NCBI GenBank assembly: GCA_963780805.1
Contig: CAWADP010000007.1
Coordinates: 124,001-188,000, forward strand
Origin: JASHVB01 sp963780805
GTDB lineage: Bacteria > Pseudomonadota > Alphaproteobacteria > Acetobacterales > Acetobacteraceae
Reading direction: 5' to 3'
Length of the DNA: 64,000 nt
The notes under the pieces are model-generated. The model searched no databases and was not told where the DNA came from. It worked only from the letters and a program-made list of their open reading frames with translations. Both the position numbers and the translations under genes were made by a program. Positions 54,171 through 63,160 of the stretch are shown here, piece by piece (the first letter of the stretch is position 1; each line of letters opens with the position of its first letter).

Positions 54171-54678
54171 CCTGCGTGTTCAAAACGTCATTCATGCCGG
54201 ATATGACCAACGCGGTTGGAGGTGTAGGCTGTACGGTCGCGGGTCCCACCACCGAGGCCCATAGCGCGGCCTGAAGATCCGAAGTGCTCCCGACATTTTG
54301 ATCGAGCTGAGATAGATCGCGAAGCTTATAGAACTCGATACGCAACGAAGTGTATTTGGTCAGCAGGCTGCGGATGTGCGCAGCCTGCGTAGAGGGCAGA
54401 ATGTCAGCGCGCGCGTACTCGGTGCCGATCGCGTTTGCCTCCTCTTCCTCATAGTTCTTGCGCTGATCGTACCGGGCCACCGCCATCGAAAAAGCAAAGC
54501 CGACTATGAGGGCAAGAAGAGTAAAAGCCGCGGGCAGGATTTTCGCATAGTCCTTGTTCGTGTCCTCCTTTGGCCTCTGCGTTCTTCGGCGTAGGGTATC
54601 TCCTGCATAGGCTGCGATGACTTGCAGCAGGAACGCTATCGCCATGACAACGAAGGGAAAGCCGACCGGCCCGTTCAT
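54162..54678 (-). pseudogene. Interrupted DUF4239-like membrane protein, N-terminal half
   Basis: ATG 54678 starts MNGPVGFPFVVMAIAFLLQV, the first membrane helix. A second helix (ILPAAFTLLALIVGFAFSMA) is followed by ARYDQRKNYEEEEANAIGTE, the conserved segment of the family. A soluble region then runs to GMNDVLNTQGYT, where the 9-bp duplication and the IS4-like element begin. Beyond the junction the frame reads 20 or so foreign codons from the element. The C-terminal half is at 50740-50993. Confidence 0.85.
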
Positions 54679-55238
54679 TCTTGCGCATCCCCAAACCCTA
54701 ACTATCGAATATGCCCACCAAGTCGGGCATTTTGCAATCGCTGGGCTGCGTGGGCTTGGGCAGGCTGCATTCCCGTGCGCACATAAACGAAGCCGCACAC
54801 AGGGTGGAGGTCCACCCGGGCACGGTGGCGCCTCGACGAAGCCCAGGGCTGCACCGGAACCGCCCGGTCGAGAGTCCGCACATCGCGCGGGGCCCTGAAG
54901 CAAGCAAGAGCGTGTCGTTGATCCCTGGGCCAGGATCTGCCCCCGACGATGTCGAGTCTGTGGACGCTATGCAAGGCGATCAAAGAGCGGCTAGAATTAT
55001 CAGATTAAGTTTGAAACCAAGCGGGAATCGTCTTGCAATGGCCAAGAAACAGAGCATCAGACCACACTTCGTTGCTGCATCAAGAAATGGTAGAAAGCTC
55101 AGTACCCTGCGACTGGTTGGCACTTCATATGCTCGAACAATTCGCGGCGAAGCCGCCAGGCCGGTGGCCAACTCGCAATGACAGAGGCGCCCCCCTCGCA
55201 ATGACAGCTTCGCCGGCGGCATCCCGCCAGCCACGTCG
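54679..55238. other. Intergenic region with repeat fragments
   Basis: These 560 bases contain no supported gene. Near 55160-55214 two fragments of the GTCATTGCGAG family occur in one orientation (CCAACTCGCAATGACAGAGG and CCTCGCAATGACAGC). Confidence 0.5.
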
Positions 55239-56405
55239 TCACGTACCGCGGAAATGCCGCCGCAGCCGCGCCACCGCCTCATCCAATACTTCATCCCGCT
55301 TGCAGAACGCGAACCGCGCATAGTGGCTCGGCGCATCGGGCGCGTCGTAAAAGGCAGAGACCGGGATCGCCGTCACCCCCGCATGCTCTGTGATGTGCTT
55401 GCAGAACGCCACGTCGTCGCCGTTGAACCCCAGCGGCCGGAAGTCGGTGGTGATGAAATAGCTACCCTTGGCCGGCAGCACGCCGAGACCCAGCGCCGCC
55501 AGCCCCTCCGCCAGCCGGTCCCGCTTCGCCTGCAACGCATTCGCCAGGCCGGCGAAATAGGCGTCGTCCTTCGCCAGCCCGACCGCCACGGCGCGCTGCA
55601 AATTAGGAGCAGTGGTGAACGTCAGGTTCTGGTGCGCCTTCGCGACGTTCACCGCCAGTGCCGCCGGCGCTGTGACATAGCCAACCTTCCAGCCGGTCAG
55701 GGAGAACGTCTTCCCCGCGCTGCCGATCCGCATGCAGCGTTCGCGCATGCCGGGCAGCGTCATCAGCGGGATGTGGCGGGTGCCGTCGAAGGTCAGGTGT
55801 TCATAGACCTCGTCGCAGATCGCATAGGCATCGTGCCGCAGCAGCAGCTCCGCAATGAAGCCTAGTTCTTCGGCGGAAAACACCTTGCCGCACGGGTTCA
55901 TCGGCGAGTTCATCACGATCGCCTTGGTGGCGGGGCCGAATGCGTCGGCCAGCGCGGCGCGCGGCAGTGCCCAGTCCGGCGGTTCCAACCGCAGCAGCTT
56001 CGGGATGGCCCCCAACATGCGCACGACAGGCAGGTAAGTGTCGTAGAGCGGCTCGATCAACACCACCTCGTCGCCGGAGTTCAGTACGGCCATCAGGCAC
56101 GCGGCGATTGCCTCGGTGGCACCGGAGGTGACCACCACTTCGCTCGCCCAGTCCATGTCGAGGCCGTAGAAGCGGCGGTTGGCGGTGGCGACGGCCTGGC
56201 GCAGTTCGGGGACACCCGGCATGGGGGGATACTGGTTGCGGCCGTCGAACAGGGAGTCGGCGGCGGCTTGCAGCACGTCGGAGGGACCGTCAGTGTCCGG
56301 GAAGCCCTGGCCGAGATTAATCGACTTGTGCTCCACCGCCAGCGCCGACATCACGGTGAAGATCGTGGTGCCGATGCCGGAGAGCAGGGTGTTGGCGGGC
56401 TTCAC
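55239..56405 (-). CDS. Class I/II PLP-dependent aminotransferase
   Basis: The 388-residue product has the fold-type I landmarks: INLGQGFPDTDGPSDVL at the N-terminus, VVVTSGATEAIAACLMAVLN for cofactor binding, NSPMNPCGKVFSAEEL, ICDEVYEHLTFDG with the Asp that contacts the pyridine nitrogen, and the Schiff-base Lys in GSAGKTFSLTGWKVGY. It is like the YbdL/kynurenine-aminotransferase group that uses methionine or aromatic amino acids. The exact substrate is not determined. It is transcribed alone. Confidence 0.93.
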   Translation of the reverse strand: MKPANTLLSGIGTTIFTVMSALAVEHKSINLGQGFPDTDGPSDVLQAAADSLFDGRNQYPPMPGVPELRQAVATANRRFYGLDMDWASEVVVTSGATEAIAACLMAVLNSGDEVVLIEPLYDTYLPVVRMLGAIPKLLRLEPPDWALPRAALADAFGPATKAIVMNSPMNPCGKVFSAEELGFIAELLLRHDAYAICDEVYEHLTFDGTRHIPLMTLPGMRERCMRIGSAGKTFSLTGWKVGYVTAPAALAVNVAKAHQNLTFTTAPNLQRAVAVGLAKDDAYFAGLANALQAKRDRLAEGLAALGLGVLPAKGSYFITTDFRPLGFNGDDVAFCKHITEHAGVTAIPVSAFYDAPDAPSHYARFAFCKRDEVLDEAVARLRRHFRGT

Positions 56406-56639
56406 CGGAACATCGTCTCCCTTGGGAAATAGTCGCGGATAGGGGGGGCAGCAGTATGGAAGGCGGGGAGGCCGCGTTCAACCGGCGGTCCGATCCCCTC
56501 GTGAATGCGAGCCGGGCCCATGCAAACCCGCTGTCCCTGGAGGGTCAACGGGCCGCACACTTGGCGACCCGGACAGACCATCAACCAAGCACATCTGGTA
56601 ATTGTGTACTCGACACAACACTCTTGCGAGGCCCTGGGT

Positions 56640-56906
56640 GGGCTGGCACCTCATCTTGTCGTCCATGTGGTCGCCCAAAACGTGGACTTGTATGTGCAAT
56701 TCACCGGGGAGCGTGCCTTTCGATTCCTTCCGCTATCCGAATGGCATTTCTTCTGTACGTCGGTCGGAGTACAGATCACGTTTGAACCGGGCGAGGATGG
56801 CCGAGCGGCTCGGCTGATCCTTCACCAGAACAGCGTTGATCGGATTGCCCAACGAATCGCTGCCGGTCACGACCTTGCATCGGAAATAGTGCCGACGGCA
56901 ATGTGA
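56640..56906 (+). pseudogene. Remnant of a DUF3471 domain (serine hydrolase tail)
   Basis: In the 598-base gap between the aminotransferase and CPT genes, one frame reads DLYVQFTGERAFRFLPLSEW, then VGVQITFEPGEDGRAARLIL and HQNSVDRIAQRI. This matches the beta-barrel DUF3471 domain found at the C-terminus of many beta-lactamase-related serine hydrolases. The hydrolase domain itself is missing and the upstream sequence has no start, so it is a gene fragment. Confidence 0.6.
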
Positions 56907-57003
56907 AAAAAGCCGCATGAACCGCCTCGGGCAGATCGTCAAGGCGCGAAGCGATCCGGCTTGCATGTGGTGCTGCCGGCGTCACTTCTCGTAGGATGCG
57001 GCA

Positions 57004-57591
57004 ATGGCAATCCAGGCGATCGTCCTCAACGGCGGATCCAGCTCCGGCAAGTCCAGCATTGCCCGCGCGTTGCAGGCGCTGCTGCCCGAGGCATGGCTCA
57101 CCTTCAGCGTCGATGACTTCGTGCAGGCAATGCCCCCTGCGATGCTGGAGTCCGAGGCAGGGCTGGTGTTTCTGCCGGACGGGCGCATCTCGGTCGGCCC
57201 TGGCATCCGCCGACTGCGCGATGCCTGGGACCTGGGTGTTGCCGCCGTTGCCCGCGCTGGCGTCGGCGTTATCATCGACGACGTATTCCTGAACGGCGCC
57301 GCCGCCCAGCAACGCTGGCGCGCCACCCTGCATGAGCTGCAGGTGTTGTGGGTCGGCGTGACGTGCGACAGTCGCGTCGCGTCGATGCGGGAGGCGCAGC
57401 GCGGCGATCGGGTGCCGGGCATGGCAGCGATGCAGGCCGAGTTGGTGCACGAGGGGGCGACGTATGATGTCGTGGTCGATACCACCGATCTGTCGCCACA
57501 GCAGTGCGCACGGCTCATCGCCGACAGCGTTATCCCAGATGCGTGGCTTCCCGATGGACCGGCGGTGGTCAAGCCGACCGCCCGTGGGTGA
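57004..57591 (+). CDS. Chloramphenicol phosphotransferase-like (CPT) kinase
   Basis: The 195-residue product begins MAIQAIVLNGGSSSGKSSIA, with the Walker A motif GGSSSGKS typical of CPT (PF07931). The FSVDDFVQAMPPAML segment supplies the catalytic Asp, and VGVTCDSRVASMREAQRGDR is the arginine-rich lid. Family members phosphorylate small hydroxylated molecules; the original enzyme modifies chloramphenicol in its producer. Resistance is not implied. The methyltransferase gene follows 50 bases later on the same strand. Confidence 0.88.
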   Translation: MAIQAIVLNGGSSSGKSSIARALQALLPEAWLTFSVDDFVQAMPPAMLESEAGLVFLPDGRISVGPGIRRLRDAWDLGVAAVARAGVGVIIDDVFLNGAAAQQRWRATLHELQVLWVGVTCDSRVASMREAQRGDRVPGMAAMQAELVHEGATYDVVVDTTDLSPQQCARLIADSVIPDAWLPDGPAVVKPTARG

Positions 57592-57641
57592 TGCCACCGC
57601 GGATTGCTCCTCCACCGGCCCCCGATCAGGACGGAGGCGAC

Positions 57642-58493
57642 ATGGCGGACGATGAAGCGGAGTGGCGCCGGCTGAACCGCGCCAACTGGGACGAGCGTGT
57701 TCCGGTGCATCTGGGTCCAGGCGGCTATGACCTGCGTGCGTTGCGGGCCGGGCGCAAGCCATTGCGCATTGTTGAGGACGAGCTGGGTTCGGTCGAAGGC
57801 CTGCGCGTGCTGCACCTGCAATGCCACATCGGCGCCGACTCGTTGGCGCTGGCGCAACGCGGCGCGTTGGTGGTGGGCGTCGATTTCTCGCCCGCCGCCA
57901 TCGCGGCGGCCTCCGGGCTGGCGCAGGAACTTGGCCTGTCCGACCGCGCCCGCTTCGCTCTGTCGGACATCTACGATGCGCCGGCGGCGCTTCCCGAGGC
58001 AGCGGTTTTCGACTGCGTCTTCGCCACCTGGGGTACGATCTGCTGGCTACCCGACATCCGCGCCTGGGCGAGGATCGTGGCGCGGTTCCTCAAGCCCGGC
58101 GGGTTCCTCTATTTCGCCGAGGGCCATCCGGCGGCGCTGGTGCTCGACGACGACACGGCCGGCGACGGCAAGCGGGCAAGCTTCTTCTGGCCCTATCTCG
58201 GCCGCACGGCATTCGTGCTCTCCGACCCAACGGATTACGCCGACCCGGCAGCCAGGCTGGCGAACGCGACGACGCATCAATGGCTGCATCCGCTGAGCGA
58301 TGTCATCACCGCATTGATCGAGGCTGGTCTGCGGCTGGACTGGCTGCACGAGCATGACGCCGTGCCCTGGCGCATGTTGGCGTGCATGACGGAGGGCGAC
58401 GACGGGCTGTACCGCTGGCCGGACCGCCCCTGGTTTCCGCTCGCGTATTCCTTGCGAGCGACGCGGGAAGTTACTCCGGCTCTTCCAGGCTGA
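57642..58493 (+). CDS. Class I SAM-dependent methyltransferase
   Basis: ATG 57642 follows GGAGGCGAC; the product has 283 residues. Motif I is VLHLQCHIGADSLALAQRGA, motif II VVGVDFSPAAI, and post-motif positions are VFDCVFATWGTICWLPDI and FLKPGGFLYFAEGHP. The substrate is unknown. Its last 23 bases overlap the end of the convergent ABC ATPase gene. Confidence 0.92.
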   Translation: MADDEAEWRRLNRANWDERVPVHLGPGGYDLRALRAGRKPLRIVEDELGSVEGLRVLHLQCHIGADSLALAQRGALVVGVDFSPAAIAAASGLAQELGLSDRARFALSDIYDAPAALPEAAVFDCVFATWGTICWLPDIRAWARIVARFLKPGGFLYFAEGHPAALVLDDDTAGDGKRASFFWPYLGRTAFVLSDPTDYADPAARLANATTHQWLHPLSDVITALIEAGLRLDWLHEHDAVPWRMLACMTEGDDGLYRWPDRPWFPLAYSLRATREVTPALPG

Positions 58494-59787
58494 ACTGTCC
58501 CGCCTCCTCGTCGTAGCTGAACAGCTCGGCGTAGCGGCCCCAGCCGATGGCGGCGCGCAGGGTGTCCTCGGCGTAGTCGGGGGACATGTGGTCCTCCAGC
58601 TCGTCGCGGAACCGCTCGGCGGAGGCGCGGTGGTTCCAGCGTTGGTCCAGCACCTGGCGAATCATGTTGATGATCGGCACATGCGCCCGCAGCGCCGCGG
58701 CGAAAATCTGCTTGCGCTCCTCGGTGTCGGCGGCGACGAATTTCCGACCCTCATCGCTGAGTGTGATGTCGCCTTCCTCCAGTACGGCGAAATGCAGCAT
58801 CTGTAGCGCTTCGCCGAGGGGCAGCAGCTCGTCCACTTCATATTGCAGCGAAGCGGCCAGTGCCGGCAGGTCGGCGCGGCCGTTATAGGGCGAGTTGGCC
58901 AGTGTCTCCATCATGCCCGACATCAGGTTGGTGCCGACGCGTTGCAGCGGCGTGCCGATCGTGGCGACCAGCGCGGCGGGCGCGCGCGGACCGGGCGGAG
59001 CGCGGCGGGTCATCAGGCCGTAGATGTCGTCCACCAACTGGCGGAACGCCGCATCATGGCGGTTGCGCGGATGCGGCAGTTTCACCGGCAACTCGTTCGC
59101 CACCCGGCCGGGACTGGAGGAGAACACCAGGATGCGATCGCACATCAGCACCGCCTCCTCGATGTTGTGCGTCACCATCAGCACCGATTTTATCGGCAGC
59201 CGGCCTTCAACCCACAGGTCGATCAGGTCGGTGCGCAGCGTCTCCGCGGTCAGCACGTCCAGCGCGCTGAACGGTTCGTCCATAAGCAGCAGATCGGGGT
59301 GCACCACCAATGCGCGGGCCAGGCCGACGCGCTGGCGCATTCCGCCAGACAGTTCCTTCGGATAGGCGTTCTCGAATCCGCCCAGGCCGATCAGGTCGAT
59401 CGCGTCTTCGGCGCGCTTCTCGCGTTCGGCCCTCGGCACGCGGCGCGCTTCCAGGCCGAGCTCGACGTTTTCCCGCACCGTCAGCCAGGGGAACAGGGCG
59501 AAGCTCTGGAACACCATGGCGACGCCTTCGGCGGGGCCAGAGACCTTGCGTCCGCACCACAGGACCTCGCCGGCGGTCGGCTCCAGCAGGCCGGAGACGA
59601 TGCGCAGCAGCGTCGATTTGCCGGAGCCGGAGCGGCCGAGCAATGCGACCATCTCGCCTTCGCGCAGGGTCAGGTTGACGTCTTCCAGTACCACAAGGTC
59701 GGCGCTGGCATCTTTGTGATAGGCTTGGCGGCAGTTCCGCACTTCCAGCAGGGCGACAGCGGTCTGGGTGGTGACGGCGGCATCCAT
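58471..59787 (-). CDS. ABC transporter ATP-binding protein with AAA-associated C-terminal domain
   Basis: The start is ATG 59787, 11 bases after the permease stop. Residues 1-265 are an ABC ATPase of the nitrate/sulfonate/taurine class: Walker A LLGRSGSGKSTLLRI, Q-loop VAMVFQSFALFPWLTV, signature LSGGMRQRVGLARAL, Walker B LLLMDEPFSALD and the H-loop VLMVTHNIEEA. The remaining 170 residues form the AAA-associated domain known from similar ATPases (LSDEGRKFVAADTEERKQIF, RDELEDHMSPDYAEDTLRAA). With the fused permease it makes an importer of unknown substrate; no binding protein is adjacent. Confidence 0.94.
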   Translation of the reverse strand: MDAAVTTQTAVALLEVRNCRQAYHKDASADLVVLEDVNLTLREGEMVALLGRSGSGKSTLLRIVSGLLEPTAGEVLWCGRKVSGPAEGVAMVFQSFALFPWLTVRENVELGLEARRVPRAEREKRAEDAIDLIGLGGFENAYPKELSGGMRQRVGLARALVVHPDLLLMDEPFSALDVLTAETLRTDLIDLWVEGRLPIKSVLMVTHNIEEAVLMCDRILVFSSSPGRVANELPVKLPHPRNRHDAAFRQLVDDIYGLMTRRAPPGPRAPAALVATIGTPLQRVGTNLMSGMMETLANSPYNGRADLPALAASLQYEVDELLPLGEALQMLHFAVLEEGDITLSDEGRKFVAADTEERKQIFAAALRAHVPIINMIRQVLDQRWNHRASAERFRDELEDHMSPDYAEDTLRAAIGWGRYAELFSYDEEAGQFSLEEPE

Positions 59788-59798
59788 CCGAGGTCTCC

Positions 59799-61526
59799 TC
59801 AGCCCAGCGTCAGGCGGCGCTGCGAATACGCGTACATCGGCCGCCAGAGCAATCGGTTGAACAACACCACGAAGGAGGACATCACCACCACGCCCAGCAC
59901 CACGCGTGCCATGTCGCCCTTGTCGGTGGCCTCGGCGATATAGGCGCCCAGGCCGTGGGCCACGAGCTTGGTGTTGCCCCAGGACGCGACCTCCGCGACG
60001 ATCGCCGCGTTCCAGGAGCCGCCCGAGGCGGTGATCGCGCCGGTGACGAAATACGGGAAGATGCCCGGCAGGATCACCTTGCGCCACCACAGGAAGCCGC
60101 CGACGTGGAAGTTGTCCGCGGCCTCGCGCAGGTCACCGGGATAGGCGGCGGCTCCGGCGATGACGTTGAACAGGATGTACCACTGCGTGCCGAGCACCAT
60201 CAGCGGCGTCAGCCAGATGTCGGCATTCAGGTGGAAATAGACGATGGCCAGGACGAAGGGCGGGAACAGCAGGTTGGCGGGGAAAGCGGCGAGGAACTGG
60301 GCCAGCGGTTGCACTCGCCGCGCCCAGAGCGGGCGCAGGCCGACCCACACGCCGATCGGCACCCAGATCAGGCTGGCCACCACCATCAGCACAACCACGC
60401 GGGTGAGGGTGAACAGGCCGAGCACGAACGCGGTTTCAAGATCGGACCAGGAGAGCTTGCCCGACACGAATTCGGCAACGCGCGACATCGCCCAGGCCAG
60501 TACCAAAAAGAGTACGGCGAGCCACAGGGCGTCCACCAGACGGGACGGCTGCCGGTCCGCGGCGGCGGTGCGCCGGCCCGGGAGCGACAGCCGCAACCCG
60601 CCGAGTGCGGTCGCCACGTCGCCGATGCCATGTCCGATGATCGAGAGCCAGCGGGTGCGGCGTATCAGGCGCAGCACCCAGGGATCGACGGCGGTGGCCG
60701 CGGCGGTGGTTTCGAAGCGGAACTTGGCGGACCAGGCGACCAGCGGGCGGAACAGCAACTGGTCGTAGAGCAGGATCACCACCAGCATGGCCAGGATCGC
60801 CCAGACCACGGCGCGGATGTCCTTGTGGTCCAGGGCGAGCGCGACGTAGGAGCCGATGCCCGGCAGCGTCCACGTATTGTTGCCGACCGACACCGCTTCC
60901 GAGGCCACCACGAAGAACCAGCCGCCGGACATCGACATCATGGTGTTCCACACCAGGCCGGGCGTGGCGAACGGCACCTCCAGCCGCCAGAAGCGTTGCC
61001 AGGCGCTGAGGTGAAAGCTGTCCGCCGCCTCCATCAGGTCGGTGGGGACCGTGCGCAGCGACTGAAACATACTGAAGGCCATGTTCCAGGCCTGGCTGGT
61101 GAAGATGGCGAAGATCGCCGCCAGCTCCAGCCCCATCACCTGGCCGGGAAACAGGCTCATGAAGAACACGACAGTGAAGGTGAGGAAGCCCAGGATCGGC
61201 ACCGACTGCAGGATGTCGAGCACCGGGATCAGCACCAGGCCGGCGCGGCGACTTTTCGCGGCGGCGACACCGTAGGTGAAGGTGAACAGCAGCGAAGCGA
61301 CCAGCGCGGCGAACATGCGTAGCGTGGTGCGCACCGCATATTCGGGCAGGTAGATGGGGTCCAGGCTTACATGAGTGGCGCCCGGCGCGCTCATGGGGGC
61401 GAAGGTGCCACGTGCCGCCTCGGCGACCGCCACCAGCACGCCGAACACGCACACGATGGCGGCGGCGTCCCAGACGTTGGGCAAGCGCCGTGCCGTAGCC
61501 AGCGCGGGATGGATCGTGGCGGACAT
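59799..61526 (-). CDS. ABC transporter permease, two fused permease domains
   Basis: The 575-residue membrane protein contains two binding-protein-dependent permease domains in series. The first has the EAA loop LMEAADSFHLSAWQRFWRLE, the second LREAADNFHVGGFLWWRKVI. Each is surrounded by five or six membrane helices. A linker around residues 285-340 joins them. Fused pairs of this kind occur with ATPases having the AAA-associated tail, as in the downstream gene. Confidence 0.94.
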   Translation of the reverse strand: MSATIHPALATARRLPNVWDAAAIVCVFGVLVAVAEAARGTFAPMSAPGATHVSLDPIYLPEYAVRTTLRMFAALVASLLFTFTYGVAAAKSRRAGLVLIPVLDILQSVPILGFLTFTVVFFMSLFPGQVMGLELAAIFAIFTSQAWNMAFSMFQSLRTVPTDLMEAADSFHLSAWQRFWRLEVPFATPGLVWNTMMSMSGGWFFVVASEAVSVGNNTWTLPGIGSYVALALDHKDIRAVVWAILAMLVVILLYDQLLFRPLVAWSAKFRFETTAAATAVDPWVLRLIRRTRWLSIIGHGIGDVATALGGLRLSLPGRRTAAADRQPSRLVDALWLAVLFLVLAWAMSRVAEFVSGKLSWSDLETAFVLGLFTLTRVVVLMVVASLIWVPIGVWVGLRPLWARRVQPLAQFLAAFPANLLFPPFVLAIVYFHLNADIWLTPLMVLGTQWYILFNVIAGAAAYPGDLREAADNFHVGGFLWWRKVILPGIFPYFVTGAITASGGSWNAAIVAEVASWGNTKLVAHGLGAYIAEATDKGDMARVVLGVVVMSSFVVLFNRLLWRPMYAYSQRRLTLG

Positions 61527-61721
61527 GCGGGCTCTGGCTAGGGGCTTGCGGGTGGCGCTCCCTTACCCGGCGCGGGTTTCCGTGTCACCTGGGAAGGCTG
61601 TGGCGATTGCGTTACGGGAAGGCACGGGACGGCCGTGGGATGCGTACGAACAGGGCCTGCATACGGGAACTGGACATGTACGACGAGACAGGCTACTTTT
61701 GTCATGCAAAGGAGGCCAGCC

Positions 61722-62021
61722 ATGACGACCGCAAAGCGCCGGCGCCGACAGGCTCCCGGATTCGCGCCAACCACCGACAAGCCGGAGATCGTCCGTGGCC
61801 TGGCGGAAAATCAGCAGCTTATCGGCGGGCTGAAGACGCGCGTGCTGAGCGTCAGGTTGGATGAGGCGCTGGTGGCGGCTGCGAAGGCACGCACCGGCAT
61901 CGCCTCCGACACGGCGCTGGCCGAGTTCGCGCTGGCATCGGTGGCGTTGGGCGACGACTACGGGGAGTGGCTGCTGTCACAGGCGGGCGGGCTGGACCCG
62001 TCGTTTGACCTCGATCTTTGA
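61722..62021 (+). CDS. Putative antitoxin of a VapBC-like pair
   Basis: ATG 61722 lies behind a near-perfect AAAGGAGG site. The 99-residue protein has a basic N-terminus (MTTAKRRRRQAPGFAPTTDK), then a strand-helix-helix pattern LKTRVLSVRLDEALVAAAKA followed by TGIASDTALAEFALASVALG, which resembles a ribbon-helix-helix DNA-binding unit. It overlaps the PIN-domain gene and so is likely its antitoxin. The family is not recognised with certainty. Confidence 0.65.
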   Translation: MTTAKRRRRQAPGFAPTTDKPEIVRGLAENQQLIGGLKTRVLSVRLDEALVAAAKARTGIASDTALAEFALASVALGDDYGEWLLSQAGGLDPSFDLDL

Positions 62022-62679
62022 CCTGGATGCGGCGCTGCGGCGGGTCCGGCCGGAGCGGCGCACCCAGCGTCTGATTCCGCCAGTACCCGTCGCGCTGCTT
62101 CCCGATGACGCCGATCCCAGATCGATCGGCCCGGTGCTGCTGGACACCTGCGTATTCATCGACAACGGCCACAACCGGCTGCCGATCGGAGCGCGGCGGC
62201 TGTTGGCAGCGCGCGGGCTGGTGCATGTCAGCAGCGTGACCGGCATGGAACTGGCCTATGGCTTCGGCCGGCTCGATCCCGCGGATGCGCCGACAGAGCG
62301 CAGCCTGCACCACCTGCGCTTCGTGCTGGACCGGGCGCCGGTGCACCGCGTGGTCACGGCGACGCCGGCGGATTACGCTCTGGCCGGCGTGCTGGCGGGC
62401 ACGCTGGCCCGCACCCAGGGTCTGACCCACGAGGCTCGGCGCAAGCTGTTGCTGGATTGCGTGATCTTTTCCTCGGCGCGGCGCCATGGCCTGACCGTCC
62501 TCACCGCCAATCACAGCGATTTCTCCCTGCTCGCCATGCTGTTGCCGGATGGGAAGGCCGCATTCTATCGCGCGGTGGGACGATTGCAGGGTCCACCGTC
62601 GCGTCGGGCAACGCCCGCGCAAGAGTATCGGGCAACGCCCGCGCAGGAGTATCGGGCAACGTCCGCGCACCAGTTTTGA
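62005..62679 (+). CDS. PIN-domain ribonuclease, putative toxin
   Basis: The gene probably starts at TTG 62005, inside the end of the antitoxin gene, because no ATG or GTG occurs in frame before the conserved core. The PIN motifs are VLLDTCVFID (first Asp), SSVTGMELAYG (Glu) and KLLLDCVIFSSARRHGLTVL (Asp), ending in LTANHSDFS. These acidic residues would bind Mg2+ or Mn2+ for RNA cleavage. After the PIN domain the protein has a three-copy RATPAQEY repeat tail. A toxin function is inferred from the domain and the adjacent small gene. Confidence 0.78.
   Translation: MTSIFDLDAALRRVRPERRTQRLIPPVPVALLPDDADPRSIGPVLLDTCVFIDNGHNRLPIGARRLLAARGLVHVSSVTGMELAYGFGRLDPADAPTERSLHHLRFVLDRAPVHRVVTATPADYALAGVLAGTLARTQGLTHEARRKLLLDCVIFSSARRHGLTVLTANHSDFSLLAMLLPDGKAAFYRAVGRLQGPPSRRATPAQEYRATPAQEYRATSAHQF
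62605..62676 (+). repeat. 24-bp coding tandem repeat, three copies
   Basis: Three copies of a 24-mer that begins CGGGCAACGCCCGCGCAAG encode R-A-T-P-A-Q-E-Y twice and a diverged third copy at the end of the PIN gene. The frame is preserved whatever the copy number. Confidence 0.92.
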
Positions 62680-62742
62680 AGGCGAGGCAGTCCCTGCTAT
62701 AGTCGTGGCAATCAGCAACACCGACAACGGGAGGATGTTCTC

Positions 62743-63123
62743 ATGCACGACGTGACCGGCTACCATGCCCATGTCTACTTCGATGCCGCTACCCAACCGA
62801 CCGCTGAACGCCTGCGCGACACCCTTGCCACCAATTTCACGGTCGAACTCGGCCGCTTCAGCGTCGATCCGATCGGGCCGCATCCGATCTCCCAGTTCAA
62901 CGTGATCTTCCAGGCGGAGGAGTTCCAGCGCCTGGTGCCCTGGCTGATGCTGAATCGAGAGGGGCTGGACATCCTGGTGCATCCGCTGACGAACGATATG
63001 GTCGATGACCACACGGTCTATGCACTATGGCTGGGCACGCCGGTGGCACTGACGCTCGGTCATATGAAGCGCCGGGGCTACAATGCCGACCTGCTGCCGA
63101 CCGGGGTGGCGCAGACGGCCTGA
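62743..63123 (+). CDS. DOPA 4,5-dioxygenase family protein
   Basis: The 126-residue product begins MHDVTGYHAHVYFDAATQPT, the family N-terminus with its metal-binding His pair. It continues with PHPISQFNVIFQAEEF, and ends the conserved part with LVHPLTNDMVDDHTVYALWL. Such proteins cleave the ring of DOPA and related catechols in fungi and plants, while the bacterial members are mostly uncharacterised. A catechol substrate would be consistent with the aromatic-type ligase and PcaB-like genes in the window, but that is inference. Confidence 0.9.
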   Translation: MHDVTGYHAHVYFDAATQPTAERLRDTLATNFTVELGRFSVDPIGPHPISQFNVIFQAEEFQRLVPWLMLNREGLDILVHPLTNDMVDDHTVYALWLGTPVALTLGHMKRRGYNADLLPTGVAQTA

Positions 63124-63160
63124 GCTTCCTTGAGGCCGTGGCCGCTGGCCGCCCTCACCA

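Noticed and set aside
57004..57591. CPT-like gene as an antibiotic resistance gene
   Set aside because: CPT-family proteins are widespread and most are not resistance determinants; nothing in the context supports resistance.
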